From contig QRDG01000863.1 of NCBI GenBank assembly GCA_012064385.1, forward strand, positions 742,090-806,089: 64,000 bases of DNA. Direction: 5' to 3'. The notes beneath the pieces were generated by a model. That model was given only the letters and a program-made list of their open reading frames with translations, made no database searches and was not told the DNA's origin. The position numbers and the translations under genes are program-made. Source of the stretch: Puccinellia tenuiflora (lineage: Eukaryota > Streptophyta > Magnoliopsida > Poales > Poaceae). How positions within the stretch are numbered: the stretch's first letter is position 1; every line of letters begins with the position of its first letter. Shown piece by piece: positions 44,247-55,653 of the stretch.

Positions 44247-45599
44247 TCACTCATTTCCAGACCTTTGCCAGAGGTGCTCAACTAGATCATGTTGAAGCCG
44301 AGAATGTTCAGCTTTATCATCAATTCGGTGATGCATCTGCAGAAACAAACTCAGCTGCTCCGCATGAGTACGAGATATTGTGACCTTTTCTCCCATTGCC
44401 TCATAAGTGTAGTTATGCTGACTACCTCGCTCATCTTCAACTATCATATTGTGCATTATGACACAGGCTTTCATGACATCACCGAGTTCTTTACGTTTCC
44501 ATCCTCTAGCAGGCCCTCGAACAATGGCAAAACGGGATTGCAGAACTCCAAAGGCACATTCCACATCCTTTCTCGCTCCCTCTTGCCTTTTGGCAAAAAT
44601 TTTGTTCTTTGTGGTTTTTGGATTTGGTATGGTCTTCACAAATGTTGCCCACGGTGGATATATGCCATCTGTAAGGTAATATCCCATTGTGTAGTGATGA
44701 CCATTGATTGTATAATCCACTTCTGGAGCTTCACCTTCGGCTAGCTTTGCAAACACATTTGAACGCGCCAGTACATTCAAATCATTGTTAGATCCTGGCA
44801 AACCAAAGAAAGCATGCCAAATTCAAAGATCCGGGCCTGCAACTGCTTCCAACATCATTGTGGGATCTTTCACATGTCCTTTAAACATGCCATGCCATTT
44901 TTTCGGGCAGTTTTTCCAGGCCCAGTGCATGCAATCTATACTCCCTAACATACCAGGGAATCCGCTTTCCTCCCCTATTGCTAGTAATCTTGCGGTATCT
45001 TCTTCATTTGGAGATCTTAGATATTGATCCCCAAAGACTTCACAAATTTTGATCACAAACTTCTTGCAAGACTCTAAATTAGTAGCTTCTGCGGACCGAA
45101 TGTACTCGTCGACACCATCGGCTGCTATTCCATATGTTAGCATCCGCATTGCCGCTGTCATCTTTTGTAGAGGATGCAACCCAAGAACCCCAGAAGCACT
45201 TCTTTTTTGCGTAAAATAACCATCATAGTCATTCTCAAGTATACCTTGAACTATGCGATTAAACAAATTACGAGACATCCTAAACCTGTGAATAAAAAAT
45301 TAAATGAGACACGGAAGTGAAAAATGATAAATACAGAGTGATTTAGTAATTACGAACCTTCGTTGAAAGAACCTTTCAGGATAGCGAGGATTTTTGCTAA
45401 AATAGTCATTCCAAAGAAGAATAAATCCGGCATCCCTTCCTCTATCGATTGTCTGACGACCATGCTTGGATCCGCCATGGCGTCGACCGTTCCCTTGCTC
45501 TTCCTCCTCCGCATATGCTGCAATAATGAGTTCGTCTTCACCAGATGAAGATGACGACGAATCCATGAGCATATCGAAAGTGGATGTGTTTCCACTCAT
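44247..45599 (-). pseudogene. PIF/Harbinger DDE transposase with one premature stop
   Basis: Two exons: 45599-45358 and 45285-44247, joined across a GT-AG intron of 72 bp. Together they give 427 codons including the stop, normal for the family. The DDE_Tnp_4-type catalytic residues are visible: D198 in GSIDCMHW, D287 in YYLTDGIYP and E323 in KDVECAFG, with a 35-residue spacing between the last two. A TGA at 44825-44823 (codon 235) interrupts the frame where the family has Trp. No other break is seen, so the lesion is a single point change. A TATATATA stretch lies about 90 bases upstream at 45689-45697. The role would be excision and insertion at TWA targets. Confidence 0.85.
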
Positions 45600-46076
45600 T
45601 GTGTTCTGTGAGAGAGTGGAGCAACTGAAAGATGGAGATGAGAGAATTCACAAAAAGGAATGTGATGGTAGAGAGGTGGGAGGGGTGGTATATATAGCCA
45701 TCGACAATATAGCCGTTGAAAATATAGCCGTTATAAAATATTATTAAAATATAAATGAGAGAATATACACACCCTATATTTAGACACTGCACTAAAAAAA
45801 TTATGAGTGTCTAAAAGACAATCTTTTTAAACGTATGTTCTAACTTTTGCAATCCTACGCTCCCTGTCGAGCAATCAGTGAACGCGTCGTACAGCGACCT
45901 CCTTCCCAGAAGTAGGGAGTAGCAAGAGGACGGCGAGTCTCTAGGCAACGTGACAAGCCTACCCTGCCACCTAGGCATCTCTTCCAGGAGAAGCTGTCCA
46001 GCTACAGTAGCCAGCATGACCTTCAATCGTTGAGTCTTTACCTTCTTAAAAATTTAAAAAGTTTGTACTGCAGTAA

Positions 46077-46323
46077 GGTCTTGTTTATGTTTTAGGGAAT
46101 CGGAGGCGATTATTCCGAATCCCCAAAATTTCGAGTAAGCCATTTACTTCTCCGAAATTGGATGAGATAATCCTCAAATATCCTTACAGATTTTCTATTT
46201 TTATTTAGATTAAAAACTTTACTATGTATTTTTAAGGAAGAATATTTGAGAGTATGGTAGGGGATTATGTGAACATCAAATCCTCTTCTATCCCCAAACT
46301 TTAAAAAGAAAATTAAACAAGCC
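46077..46323. mobile_element. Tourist-like MITE in the HD-Zip promoter
   Basis: The ends GGTCTTGTTTA and TTAAACAAGCC are inverted, and TAA flanks both sides (46074-46076 and 46324-46326). It is 247 bp, AT-rich and noncoding. It ends about 200 bases upstream of the TATA box of the HD-Zip gene. Confidence 0.75.
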
Positions 46324-46364
46324 TAAACGAGAGAAGATCTCGCACTCCAGCTATGCGCGCGCAC

Positions 46365-46535
46365 CACGTGTCCTGCGCTAGGGCCCAGGGTAGCCCAGCT
46401 CGACCTCGAGACGGATAACCATTCCGTGCGTACGAGCGCAACACCTGGCACCCCGCGTAAAGCGACCGAGGGGCCTACCTAGGAGCTCTGATCGAGAAGC
46501 GCGGCGCCACGTGTGCACCGGGCGCCGGTATAAAA
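46365..46535 (+). promoter_or_regulatory. HD-Zip promoter: two ABRE/G-boxes and a TATA box
   Basis: CCACGTGTC (CACGTG at 46365-46370) and CCACGTGTG (CACGTG at 46508-46513) match the ABA-response element and G-box core bound by bZIP factors. TATAAAA is at 46529-46535, 126 bases before the ATG. Paired ABREs suit the ABA- and drought-induced behaviour known for the ATHB7/ATHB12-like subgroup, but expression is inferred. Confidence 0.55.
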
Positions 46536-46660
46536 CCCGGGCCGGCCAGAGCACCACGTCCCGAACTCCACAGCAGCTACACGCCTGCACTGCACTAGCT
46601 TAAGTTCAAGTGGAGAATTGATCTTCGACGATTCGATACCGCGACGGCGACGGCTACGAG

Positions 46661-47299
46661 ATGGAGAAGTTCTACATGTACGCCGACGACGGCTGGCAGG
46701 GCCAGTTCCAGCAGCTGAGCGGCGGCGAACCAGGAGGTAACGGCGTCGGGGAGAGGAAGCGGCGGTTCACGGAGGAGCAGGTGCGGTCGCTGGAGAGCAC
46801 GTTCCACTCGCGGCCCGCCAAGCAGCTGGAACCGGCGGAGAAGGCGGCGCTGGCGCGGGACCTGGGCCTGCAGCCGCGCCAGGTGGCCATCTGGTTCCAG
46901 AACAAGCGCGCGCGGTGGCGGTCCAAGCAGCTCGAGCAGGACTTCGCCGACCTGCGCGCCCATTACGACGACCTCCGGGACCGCGTCGAGGCGCTCAGGC
47001 GCGAGAAGCTCGCGCTCGCCGCACGGGTGGAGGAGCTCAAGGGGAAGCTGAACGAGCGGCAGGACCAGAGCGCCAGCTGCTCCGACGACGCCGCCGTCGA
47101 CGACAAGAGGAATATTGACGTTAGCTGCCCCGTGGAGAGCGCGGCGCCGGTGGCGAACGTCGTCTCGGAGGAGGACTCGGCCGCTGGATGGTACGACGAC
47201 CTGGCGTACGGGGGTGGCCTGCCCGAGCCGTTCTGCGCCGCAACCCCGGAACTGTGGGAGACGACATGGCCGCTGGTGGAGTGGAACGCGGTGGCATGA
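46661..47299 (+). CDS. HD-Zip class I homeodomain transcription factor (HOX12/ATHB7-12-like)
   Basis: The gene encodes 212 residues in one uninterrupted frame; the ATG at 46661 follows a TATA box by 126 bases. A homeodomain spans about residues 32-91 (KRRFTEEQVRSLE, recognition helix QVAIWFQNKRARW). A leucine zipper follows directly, with Leu at 91, 98, 105, 112, 119 and 126, six unbroken heptads. The protein should act in the nucleus, binding pseudopalindromic CAATNATTG-type sites as a dimer. The acidic, Trp-containing C-terminus (LWETTWPLVEW) looks like an activation motif. The class I call rests on the homeodomain-zipper linkage and absence of a START domain. The subgroup is from the NKRARWRSKQLE sequence and is less sure. 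The loop between helices 1 and 2 (HSRPAKQ before LEP) is about two residues longer than usual. GC-rich codon use is typical of grass single-exon genes. Confidence 0.9.
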   Translation: MEKFYMYADDGWQGQFQQLSGGEPGGNGVGERKRRFTEEQVRSLESTFHSRPAKQLEPAEKAALARDLGLQPRQVAIWFQNKRARWRSKQLEQDFADLRAHYDDLRDRVEALRREKLALAARVEELKGKLNERQDQSASCSDDAAVDDKRNIDVSCPVESAAPVANVVSEEDSAAGWYDDLAYGGGLPEPFCAATPELWETTWPLVEWNAVA

Positions 47300-49018
47300 A
47301 TCAACGCGCGCGCGCTGCATAAATCTCTGTCTACTCATGTGCCTGTACCTGTATGGCTGTATCTAGAGTCGTAGAGCAGATCAACATACAGGCTAGCTAG
47401 GGATGCAACCGGCCGTGGCAAACAGGAAGCAGCGATCAGAGCCCGTTCCGACGTGCCGCGTCTAGGCGTCACTCATGTACGGTTGCCGTTGCGCCGCCAC
47501 TCGAAGAAAAGAAAAACTACTGGTACCTGCAGAGAAGGCCTATCTAGAATCCACCCGTTCTCGTGTTCTCGAGCTCGTATTGCCGCAAGCCATCGATCCA
47601 GCACAGCGCGCACGGACGATGCACCCGTCCGGGATGGACGAGGAGAGAAACGTCGCCGTCGTCGGGCCGGGGCAAAGCTAGCTTGGAGGCCGCTGTCGCC
47701 GCACCACAGGGTGTGGTTTCTATCGTGTGCTGCTCGTTTTGGACCCCATCCGGCGTGTCGATCGTTCGTTCGTTCCGGCACCGTCGTGCGGGGTCGCAAA
47801 GACGAGGAAAGAGACGGCCGGAAAAGGACGCGTGAGGGAGGCGGCTGTCACCGCGGCAAAGAGAAAAGGAAGCTCTGGATGCGTGGCCCGGCGGCCGAAT
47901 AGGTGGTGGAAACGAGGACTCACCGGGAAAGAGACGCGCGCCAGATCAAATCAGAAGTGCCCAGATATTCTAATTAAAGAGTTAGTATTAACTATCTAGT
48001 AATTGTTCGTGGGCGACCAGGATTGCCCAGCTCAAGTGGACATTTGACTCGATCTGATACTGATAGTAGTGTTTTTCATAAGAAGCAAGATTGCAAGGAG
48101 AAACTCGGGGTTGATATGAGAACGAGCTGATCGCTTGGTTCTAGATTGGCATGGCAGATCAGCGGGCTGAGACTTCTCAAGTGAATGAATCGATTGGAAA
48201 CATTTGAACAGAACATATATGTCCGTAGAAATTCCCTTTCTGTCAGTACTACGAAACAACCAAAACAGAACGACATGGCATGCATCTTTTTAATAAAGGG
48301 TGATTTATAAAACATAAGTTAACATCATACTGATACAATCCATATGAATTCACATCCGGCCTCTGCTTAGTTAGAATGCACACAACCGATCAAACAAAAT
48401 AAATGAAAGAAAAAAGGCGCAATAAAGATGCATACTGACCGTGATGTTATTAGGAGGGAGGGAGCAACTCTTACCTTCTGATGATCTGTTCAAGCTGCAG
48501 TAGTCTTCTAGTTTTGAGGTGACCAAAGTTACCGCTCAAAACCACGACTAGAAACTTGGTGGTTTCAGCCCATTTTGGTACTATGCAGTTCAAGTGTTCA
48601 GCCCTTGTGTAAGCGAAGAGGCCCAGATTAGTATGACAACATGTATAGGAGGGAGCACGTGGATGAATACTATATACAGCATGGTACACTTTGATACAGC
48701 ATGCCTTTTAAATGGCACATAAGGTCGAAATTTCAGTAAATTGGGAGCCAGCAATGGATTACCAATGCCCATAAATTTAGGTGTTCAGAACCTGCGTCAG
48801 GTAGAGTTTGAAGAGTTCAGAAATTTAGAAAGTATCAATAGAAGAACAAAAAAAATGGAACTACATACTAAGGAACCAAACAGAGGGTGTAGGATCGACC
48901 ATTTACCTTTGTGACTTTGTCTTGTGTAGTACTGTAGCAAATTTCAGCTGTCGAAGAGATACTGAAGACCTAACTATGCGCATACAGCGTGCATAGCGAG
49001 TGGAAACATTCCGAAGAC
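47300..49018. other. Convergent intergenic region, with a retroposon tail
   Basis: This region holds the 3' UTRs of both genes. About 48286-48410 contains CATCCGGCCTCTGC and GAATGCACACAACC, phrases resembling the tail region of the retroposon at 51919 (51930-52015), so a small decayed retroposon is likely. Several open frames in 47450-47920 are GC-rich chance frames. Nothing else assigned. Confidence 0.45.
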
Positions 49019-52000
49019 CTATCTCTGTACATGCACGGACACGTGGGGTACCGATGTCTGTGGAACACTTTGCTGCTCGTACGAGGTGCTATTCTTGGTG
49101 CTTGAGCTCTTTTCGTTACGAACATGTTCTAGAAACTCCATTACTATAGGGTCAGTCCAAGGACATCCAAATGGAGCTTCATCACCTGCTACCCATCCAA
49201 GATGACCACCCTGTGGTGTGACTATCAGTAGGCAGTTCGGATTTGCCTGAAACAATAAAAGAACAAGACACTTTTAAGTCATTTCAGGGCACTAGCGCAG
49301 ACCAAATCAGCAGATTATGATTTAGAGTGGATATGTTGGCATGTTGCCCTTATGCGGTCAAGCAAGACACCAATGGGTAAAAAGGGGCGTGTACTGCCAT
49401 GAGAAAATACCTTGATATCTTCTCTAGGAATTCCCCTAGATGGGGCAATTGGGTCATTATCTGCCTGCACATAGTTAGGCTAGCATTAAAATTATAATAC
49501 AAAAGTGCAAACCAGACCTTAACAATATATCCATGTATGGCATTATTTCCAAAGAAGCTAATTGACTTGTTTCTCAGCATGCTTATGGAAGTACAAAACC
49601 GACGGCACTAATTTTAAGGCTACCGTGCAGTACATGAATGTGAATTGGGTCTTCATCTATTCCTTGTTTCCTGATTACATGATCACGACATGAATTTCAA
49701 AGTATCAACTTGAAGCAACATATGTGACTTAAGGAGTGAAATATCATGTCTGGTGTTATCTAGAATTATTCTTGTGATTTCCCAACACAGCTAAACTACC
49801 AACTCTGATCGATTTAAGCTTCTAAAATTGCAAGATATTGGGAAGCATTCACATGTATCTCCAGCTTTCATTTCAATTATAATGCAAAAAGGCTATGAAT
49901 AAGTGTGCATTCCAATGTCCTACTTCATCATTTTAACAGCTTCAAGTAAACCATAAGTCAGTTCTCAGTAAATCATAATGGCATCATCTTAACCTAAGAA
50001 TTAGATAGCTGTTGTTTCTGAATGCACTAGTGCAGAATAAAGAACTGTAACTTCACCTGTATGCACAGTAAGGGTATGGAAATATTCTTGATGGAATCTG
50101 AGCTGCTTGAGTTGGAGTAATAATCATCCACTGACTTGAAACCAAATGAAACTGCCCACGATGGAAGTGTATTTTAAGTGTGGTGTGCAAATGGGAAAAG
50201 GTAAAAAACTATCATTTCAGCTTCAGGTCACCACAAACCTCGGGTTAGCCCTTCATCAAAATCTCTAACAGTTTTTGCATTGGCTGCATTTGGTATGTTG
50301 TATTCACCATCCAGTCCCTCAAAAAGCAGTGCATGCCTAAAATTTGATGAAGTTCCAAAAAATCAGGTGTTTGAAAAGGGGCTCGAATAAAATTATTTAG
50401 ATTGGAGGAAAGGTGAACAAAAGGTCTACTTCTTAAATATTTTCCTCAGAGAATTAGCAAGTGCTCTATCATAGATGTTGTTGAACCCTTTGTGGAAATC
50501 TTCATCTGCAATTACCAAATCAAACGGATTGCACATGGATACTGCTCCAGAAAGATGGCACTTATCAGTCTCCTGGAAACAAATAATTATTGACTTAGGT
50601 TATGGGCAGGCAGAGGAAATAGATCTTTTAGTTCGATTTCATATAGGAATAAACAGGAGCAATGGACGAGACAAAAAAAAAATGCTCTGACGTTGAGAAG
50701 AACTGTAAAGTTTTATATCACTGAGTACAGAGCTCACCTCGCCAAGGTAGCGCACGAGAATATTTGCTCCAAGTGACCAGCCAGCAGCATAGATATTACA
50801 TTGAGGGTAACGGGACAAAACATGATTGACTACTTGACGGAGATCCCCAGTAAATGAAGCAGAATAGAACTGTGCATGGCAGAGGATAAGGGTCAATATA
50901 TTTAGAAGCTAAGATGTTCTTGTAGAGTTTCTGCTTTATTTGTTTTTGAAATAACTATCTGCTATGTATTAGGAATTTAGGACACTCTGTTACTTCCTAG
51001 GTCTCCTCCACAAGACTCATCCACTCATTACCAATACCTATGCTGGTGACCAGAAAGAATGGTGTCAACACTCAACAGAACATTTGAATATGCATGTTCT
51101 AAAGATTAAGTAAGCTAGAAGATGCCAATAAGTTTAGGGATGCAAGATACACAATTTTTAAGGGTAAAAAGGTAAGAGGAAAATTATACACATGCAAACC
51201 TAATAACCTATTTTTCAAGCCATTTCCTGAGTACCAAAACATAGACTCATATCGCTTCTCATGAGATTCATGCCAATCAGCAGGTTTCGATGAACCTTAT
51301 CGTACCAAAATGCTCATGTCATACTCCTAGAAAATCTTAAACTGAAGTGAAAGCTACATTATCACACTGGATGAAAATTAACATATGATTCCTTTACATA
51401 TGAACTTGGTTTAATACCAAAGGAAATCAGTTTTTCTAGGCTGATATTGCGGGAACTAGAGTGTTTTGTAAATTCTGCATAATAAGAAGGAAAATGGGAA
51501 AAGAACTCAGTTCTGAGAGGATAAATGGATTGATAAATGCTACGAGACACAAAAATATTCCAGGACTAATACAACCGTTTTGAATACTTCACAAATACGG
51601 GACAAGTTAAACATAGAAGTGCTGGCGGATGGATAGAGATGATTCTCTAATTTAGATGCTTAGCATTAAATGCTTAACTGTCAGATCCCTTTTACAAAAC
51701 TCTGAAAACTGTTTTATCATAATACTGAAAGTTTGAACTTTCCACATAAGTTTGTGAAAGATAAAGAGTCCATTGAAAGCTATGATAACACATGGTTGTG
51801 TTTAAGAAAAGCAGTCCTGCCAAAGATGTTTTAATGAAAACAGGTTGGCATGAGCAGAAATAGTATTAAATACTGACATTTTGGTGGTCAGGAGCAAACT
51901 ATTAAACAACTACTTTTTTTTTTTTGAAAAAGAGAATATATTAATATCGAGAGATACCAATTACACCCAGCCTCTGCACCAACAAGATATCAAAAGACAT

Positions 52001-55000
52001 CCAGGATGCACACAACCAAAGAAAAAAATAAAAAAGAGAGAAAACAAAAAACAAAAGACCCCGTCGGAGTGATGGAACACTCGCAATAGCAACACTCTAA
52101 CCACCACCAAAATACAACACCCGGATCGCAAAAAGGTTCTCCAAAACAATGCCTTCAGCAAGGGCATTGCCAGGTACAACCAATGAAGGCCAGACCTTGG
52201 GCTTTCACCCTGAAGAAAGACCGGGAGTCCAAAACAATGACTTCAGCAAGGCCATTGCCAGGTACAGCCAATGAAGGCCAGACCTTGAGTTTTCACCCTG
52301 AACATCACGGCTTGGTACTTAGTACCACCGGAAAGCAGTCCGCCCGTGTTGCCGCCCCCTCTTGTCAAGGCCGCTGCTGCAAGTCCCCAACACCTGACAC
52401 ACAGAAAACCTGTGCCTAGAGTCTTCAATGCAACCAAACCTCCACTCCGCCTGCACAAGCCTCCGATCACAGCCACCATGACTTTTTTCGCTACTTGTCA
52501 ATATCATGGAAATCTATTAGACATATCGCATGACCACGACAAGATAGCGAAGCTTCGCGCCACACCCACATGAAGCATCTCTGGCCATAGATGAGGCTGC
52601 GCACGACCGGATCAAAACCGATCTAGATATCCAATGACGCAATGCGCCAAACCGGAGATCCCCGATGGGAAGACCGGAACACGTCGGCAGCCAGATCATG
52701 GAGGACCACATGTAGCAGATCGGCGACATGGCGCTCGAAGACCAGCTGGGCCACCACCAAATCCGATCCGCAGGCCAAAAGGGCTACGGATCTCCCGCAT
52801 CCAGCGCCGTCGACGCCGGAGAAGGCTCCGGCCGCCACGCGCCTCCTGCGACGAGCTTGGGTTTGGGATCCCGAGATCCGCCGCCCCCAAGCGCCGCCAC
52901 AAGGAGCCGCCTCCTGGCCAAGCGATCCCTGTGGAGGGGATGCCGCCGCCGCCATGTACGGAGCCGCTGCTCCGGGATCCTTGCGCTGCAAATCGGAGAG
53001 CACGTCATGGCGAGACCGCTATCCCCACGAAGCCGCCGGAGTAACTCTGCGCCACCGGGAGAAACAGCCACCGAAGATCGCGCCGCCGATCCAACACGCT
53101 GCCGAGCGCAGCCCCTCCCAACCGCGACACGGCCGTGATGCGCGAGAGTCCCGTCGTCCCCTTCATCGGCGGCGCGCGGGGTTCCCCGGCGGCTGCCTCT
53201 GGGGACGACGAGAGGAGAGAGGAGGGGGAGGGGGTGGCGGCGGCTGGGGCTAGGGTTTCTCAAACAACTACTTTTTACCTGCTCAATTGCACAGTTCGTC
53301 TGGAACGTGGAAAGTTGTGCCTTTGATAGGGATGTAAAACAATTGTTTGGTAGGTGGTTAAACACATTGAGAAAGCCAGAAAAGACACTAGCTACTATTG
53401 GGTTCAAGCCATTTTGGTCTATCTAGAAGATACAGAATCTGGCAAGCTTCCAGAATATGATACCGAATGATCTTGTTTCTAATATTATTATGATCTGTCA
53501 CTTGCTATTCACGGTCTTCGCTTCACAAGAGAAAATGGAGGAAAAAAGGATGCACTGCATGCAGGGAGACGTATAGTAGGACCGGTAAGTTGTTTGCTTT
53601 CATGCGACACATTGACATGTTTTTTGTGCTTCCTTGGCTTATGTGAAATGCCTAGACGAGAGCCAGCAGGTTTGCAATATTGATGCAAATTAACTTTTAT
53701 AGAACCATTTGCCTTTTATTTGCAAATGTTAATTAATTTCTCAGGACCTATAACTAAGTTTGCCACATAAAACGACAAAGCAACTGAAGTACCTTAGATG
53801 TAGTCACAGGACTGTCTCCACATCCACGGCTATTGAATACCACAACACGCCATCCTTTGCTTCTAGCTCTCAGAAGCATATGCCTTACATATGTATCCTG
53901 ACTTCCCCCTGTCAGACCGGGCTGCCAACATCAAACTCCCACCATCAAGCATTAGCCATAAGCTAATAAAAACTATGAATGCATGAAACTACAAGTAAAC
54001 AGTGTGCATACTACTGCAAACAAGAGGTGCCGAGAAACAAAAATGTTGATCTCAATAGTCATCTATGCTTGCAACGAAGTAAAATTTAGCATGATCGATA
54101 CAAAACATAAATTTAGAACAACAATGTGTTCCGCTGCGCGCTATGATAAAAAATTGTGTTAGAACCGCCTATACTCTAGCGGCAGCATTTAGTTTTTCGT
54201 TTTTTTACCGATTAGTAAAATGCTTGATTCGGCAGATCTTTTGGTGAGTATCCGGTTAAAAGCTTAATGAAAATTGCATACTTTTAATGCTCATGGCAGC
54301 CATTTGCTTTGCTTGAGGTGAAAGTTATGGAGGAATTTTTTCCTGACTTAACTTTGCCCAGCACTTGAATAGTTAATGATGTTCAGCAAAAAAAATCACT
54401 TCTATTGAAATATGATCACGATGATGCCCAGCTTAAACATTTCTCCTCGGTTAACTTTGAACACTGATGGTGTATAGGAGGATTTAGTTGCCTCTCGTCT
54501 CTGTATAGGAGTGTGGTTCATTTATGTTGTAGTTGCTTGATCTATCATTTTCTTAAGTACGTATATCCATTGTTTTATCGGAAAAAAAATGTATACCAAT
54601 TGTTAATGTGAAGTCATGGTGCTAGTTGGAAAATCATATGCTGTTGCAACCAAACCTCCATTATATCATAACTATATTTCATTCTCCATGTGCTGTGTTA
54701 GTACTATACCCCTATTTCACCTATGATCTCTTCACCAATCCAACTTCCCAACGTAAAATCTAAGGAATGCACCGCTCAGCAGCACAACTAAATCCTCCTA
54801 TACACTATACAGAGATGGGAGACAACTCTGTACAGATATGAGTGACAACTAAACCCTCCTATACAGAGATGAGAGATCATCTCACAATTAACCAAAACTC
54901 GCAGCACCTCCTCTCATTTCTACACAGGCAATAGCACCAACAATAAAGGTCATCAAAAGCAAATTCCACATGGTCCACAACCACAAGCTCAGCGAAAGAC

Positions 55001-55653
55001 CGAAAGTAAAAAATTAACCAATATTGCCGGAGCATGTTAGCTACTCTTAATCATCTGAACCGGGTACAGTACCTGAGTACCGCACACAACTCTAGATAAA
55101 TTCCTTCAATTGATCCGAAAGCGAACCAAATTCCACCGCACACTGGTATCCTAACCAAAATGTCACACTTTCGTCGTGTCTACTCCGCAACACCATGAGA
55201 AGGAAAGCGACAGCATACCAGCAGAATCAGCAGCGGCGCGTCTGGCGGCAACGCGCGGTCGTCGCCGGAAACCCAGTCGAGGGCGACGGCTCCGTCGTCT
55301 GGGGTGCGGAGGCATTCGCGCCGGAATGTCACGGCGGGGAGCGACCGCGTGAAGGCGGCGAAGATGGTCTCGACGTGGCGGTTCGACCCGAACACGGGGA
55401 AGGCGCGGTACGGGCGGCGGAGGCTGTCGAAGCCGGCGAGGAGGCCGCGCCGCGCGCCGGCGACCTCGAGGCTCGAGTGTGGGAGGAGAGGCTGCTCCCC
55501 GTCGGCGCAGCTTGGGTCGGGGTTCTGAGAGGAGGCGATGGAGGTGGAGGAGGAGCGCGGCATGGTGGCTGGGAGGAGGAGGTAGCGGAGGCGAGGGGCG
55601 AAGCGGCGGCTGGCGGAGCCGGCGAATGGGGATGGCGTTTGTAGCGCGGCCAT
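49019..55653 (-). CDS. Alpha/beta-hydrolase, EMB8 / YheT family
   Basis: Eight exons with GT-AG borders: 55653-55219, 53921-53793, 50869-50738, 50572-50430, 50336-50239, 50151-50057, 49464-49411 and 49246-49019. They join in frame to 437 residues, usual for plant embryogenesis-associated EMB8-like proteins. The catalytic triad is visible: Ser220 in GWSLGAN, Asp348 in ADNDPIAPS and His377 in PQGGHLGW. PGLTGGSQDTYVRH forms the oxyanion-region loop, and FNSRGCGDSP is another family block. The first 40 residues are rich in Ser, Arg and Ala with no acidic residue, so a plastid transit peptide is possible. The ATG at 55653 is the first in frame. The natural substrate is not established; carboxylesterase or lipase-type activity is expected. 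Intron 2 is 2.9 kb because of a retroposon. Borders were set by eye from family conservation, so an error of a base is possible. Confidence 0.85.
51919..53261 (-). mobile_element. Non-LTR retroposon in intron 2 of the hydrolase gene
   Basis: AAACAACTACTTTTT flanks the insert at 51904-51918 and 53262-53276, a 15-bp target duplication. The left side continues in poly-T, so the tail points left and the element reads on the minus strand. Its minus 5' end starts GAGAAACCCTAGCC followed by a very GC-rich leader. The 3' part has a CAGAGGC-type tail and AATATATTCTC before the poly-A. No reverse transcriptase motif is present in the 1.34 kb. It is a non-autonomous or internally deleted LINE-type element. 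Confidence 0.75.
54470..54870. repeat. Inverted-repeat element in intron 1
   Basis: TGTATAGGAGGATTTAGTTG at 54470-54490 is mirrored by CAACTAAATCCTCCTATACA at 54785-54804. A second, weaker right copy is at 54846-54866. The neighbouring motif CTCTGTATAG/CTATACAGAG is also inverted. It probably marks a degraded MITE. Confidence 0.45.

Larger units (their letters stand above)
42060..45803. mobile_element. PIF/Harbinger transposon with both ORFs
   Basis: The left terminus is GAGCATCTCTAGTGG preceded by TAA (42057-42059). The right terminus is degenerate: the reverse complement from about 45794 (TAGTGCAGTGTC) lines up with TAGTGGAATGTG of the left end. Inside are a Myb/SANT-like ORF on the plus strand and a DDE transposase on the minus strand. 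They converge, each with its promoter near a terminus, as in plant PIF/Harbinger elements. The right boundary is an estimate. One nonsense codon breaks the transposase. Confidence 0.8.

Noticed and set aside
46595..47338. 247-codon minus-strand frame
   Set aside because: Antisense shadow of the HD-Zip gene, favoured by its GC-rich third positions.
47453..47999. Open frames of 68-149 codons downstream of the HD-Zip gene
   Set aside because: Low-complexity Arg-rich translations on both strands without motifs; most likely 3' flank.
52623..53407. Open frames of up to 207 codons in intron 2 of the hydrolase gene
   Set aside because: They lie in the GC-rich leader of the retroposon and have no recognised domain.
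55195..55644. 149-codon plus-strand frame
   Set aside because: Antisense shadow of exon 1 of the hydrolase gene.
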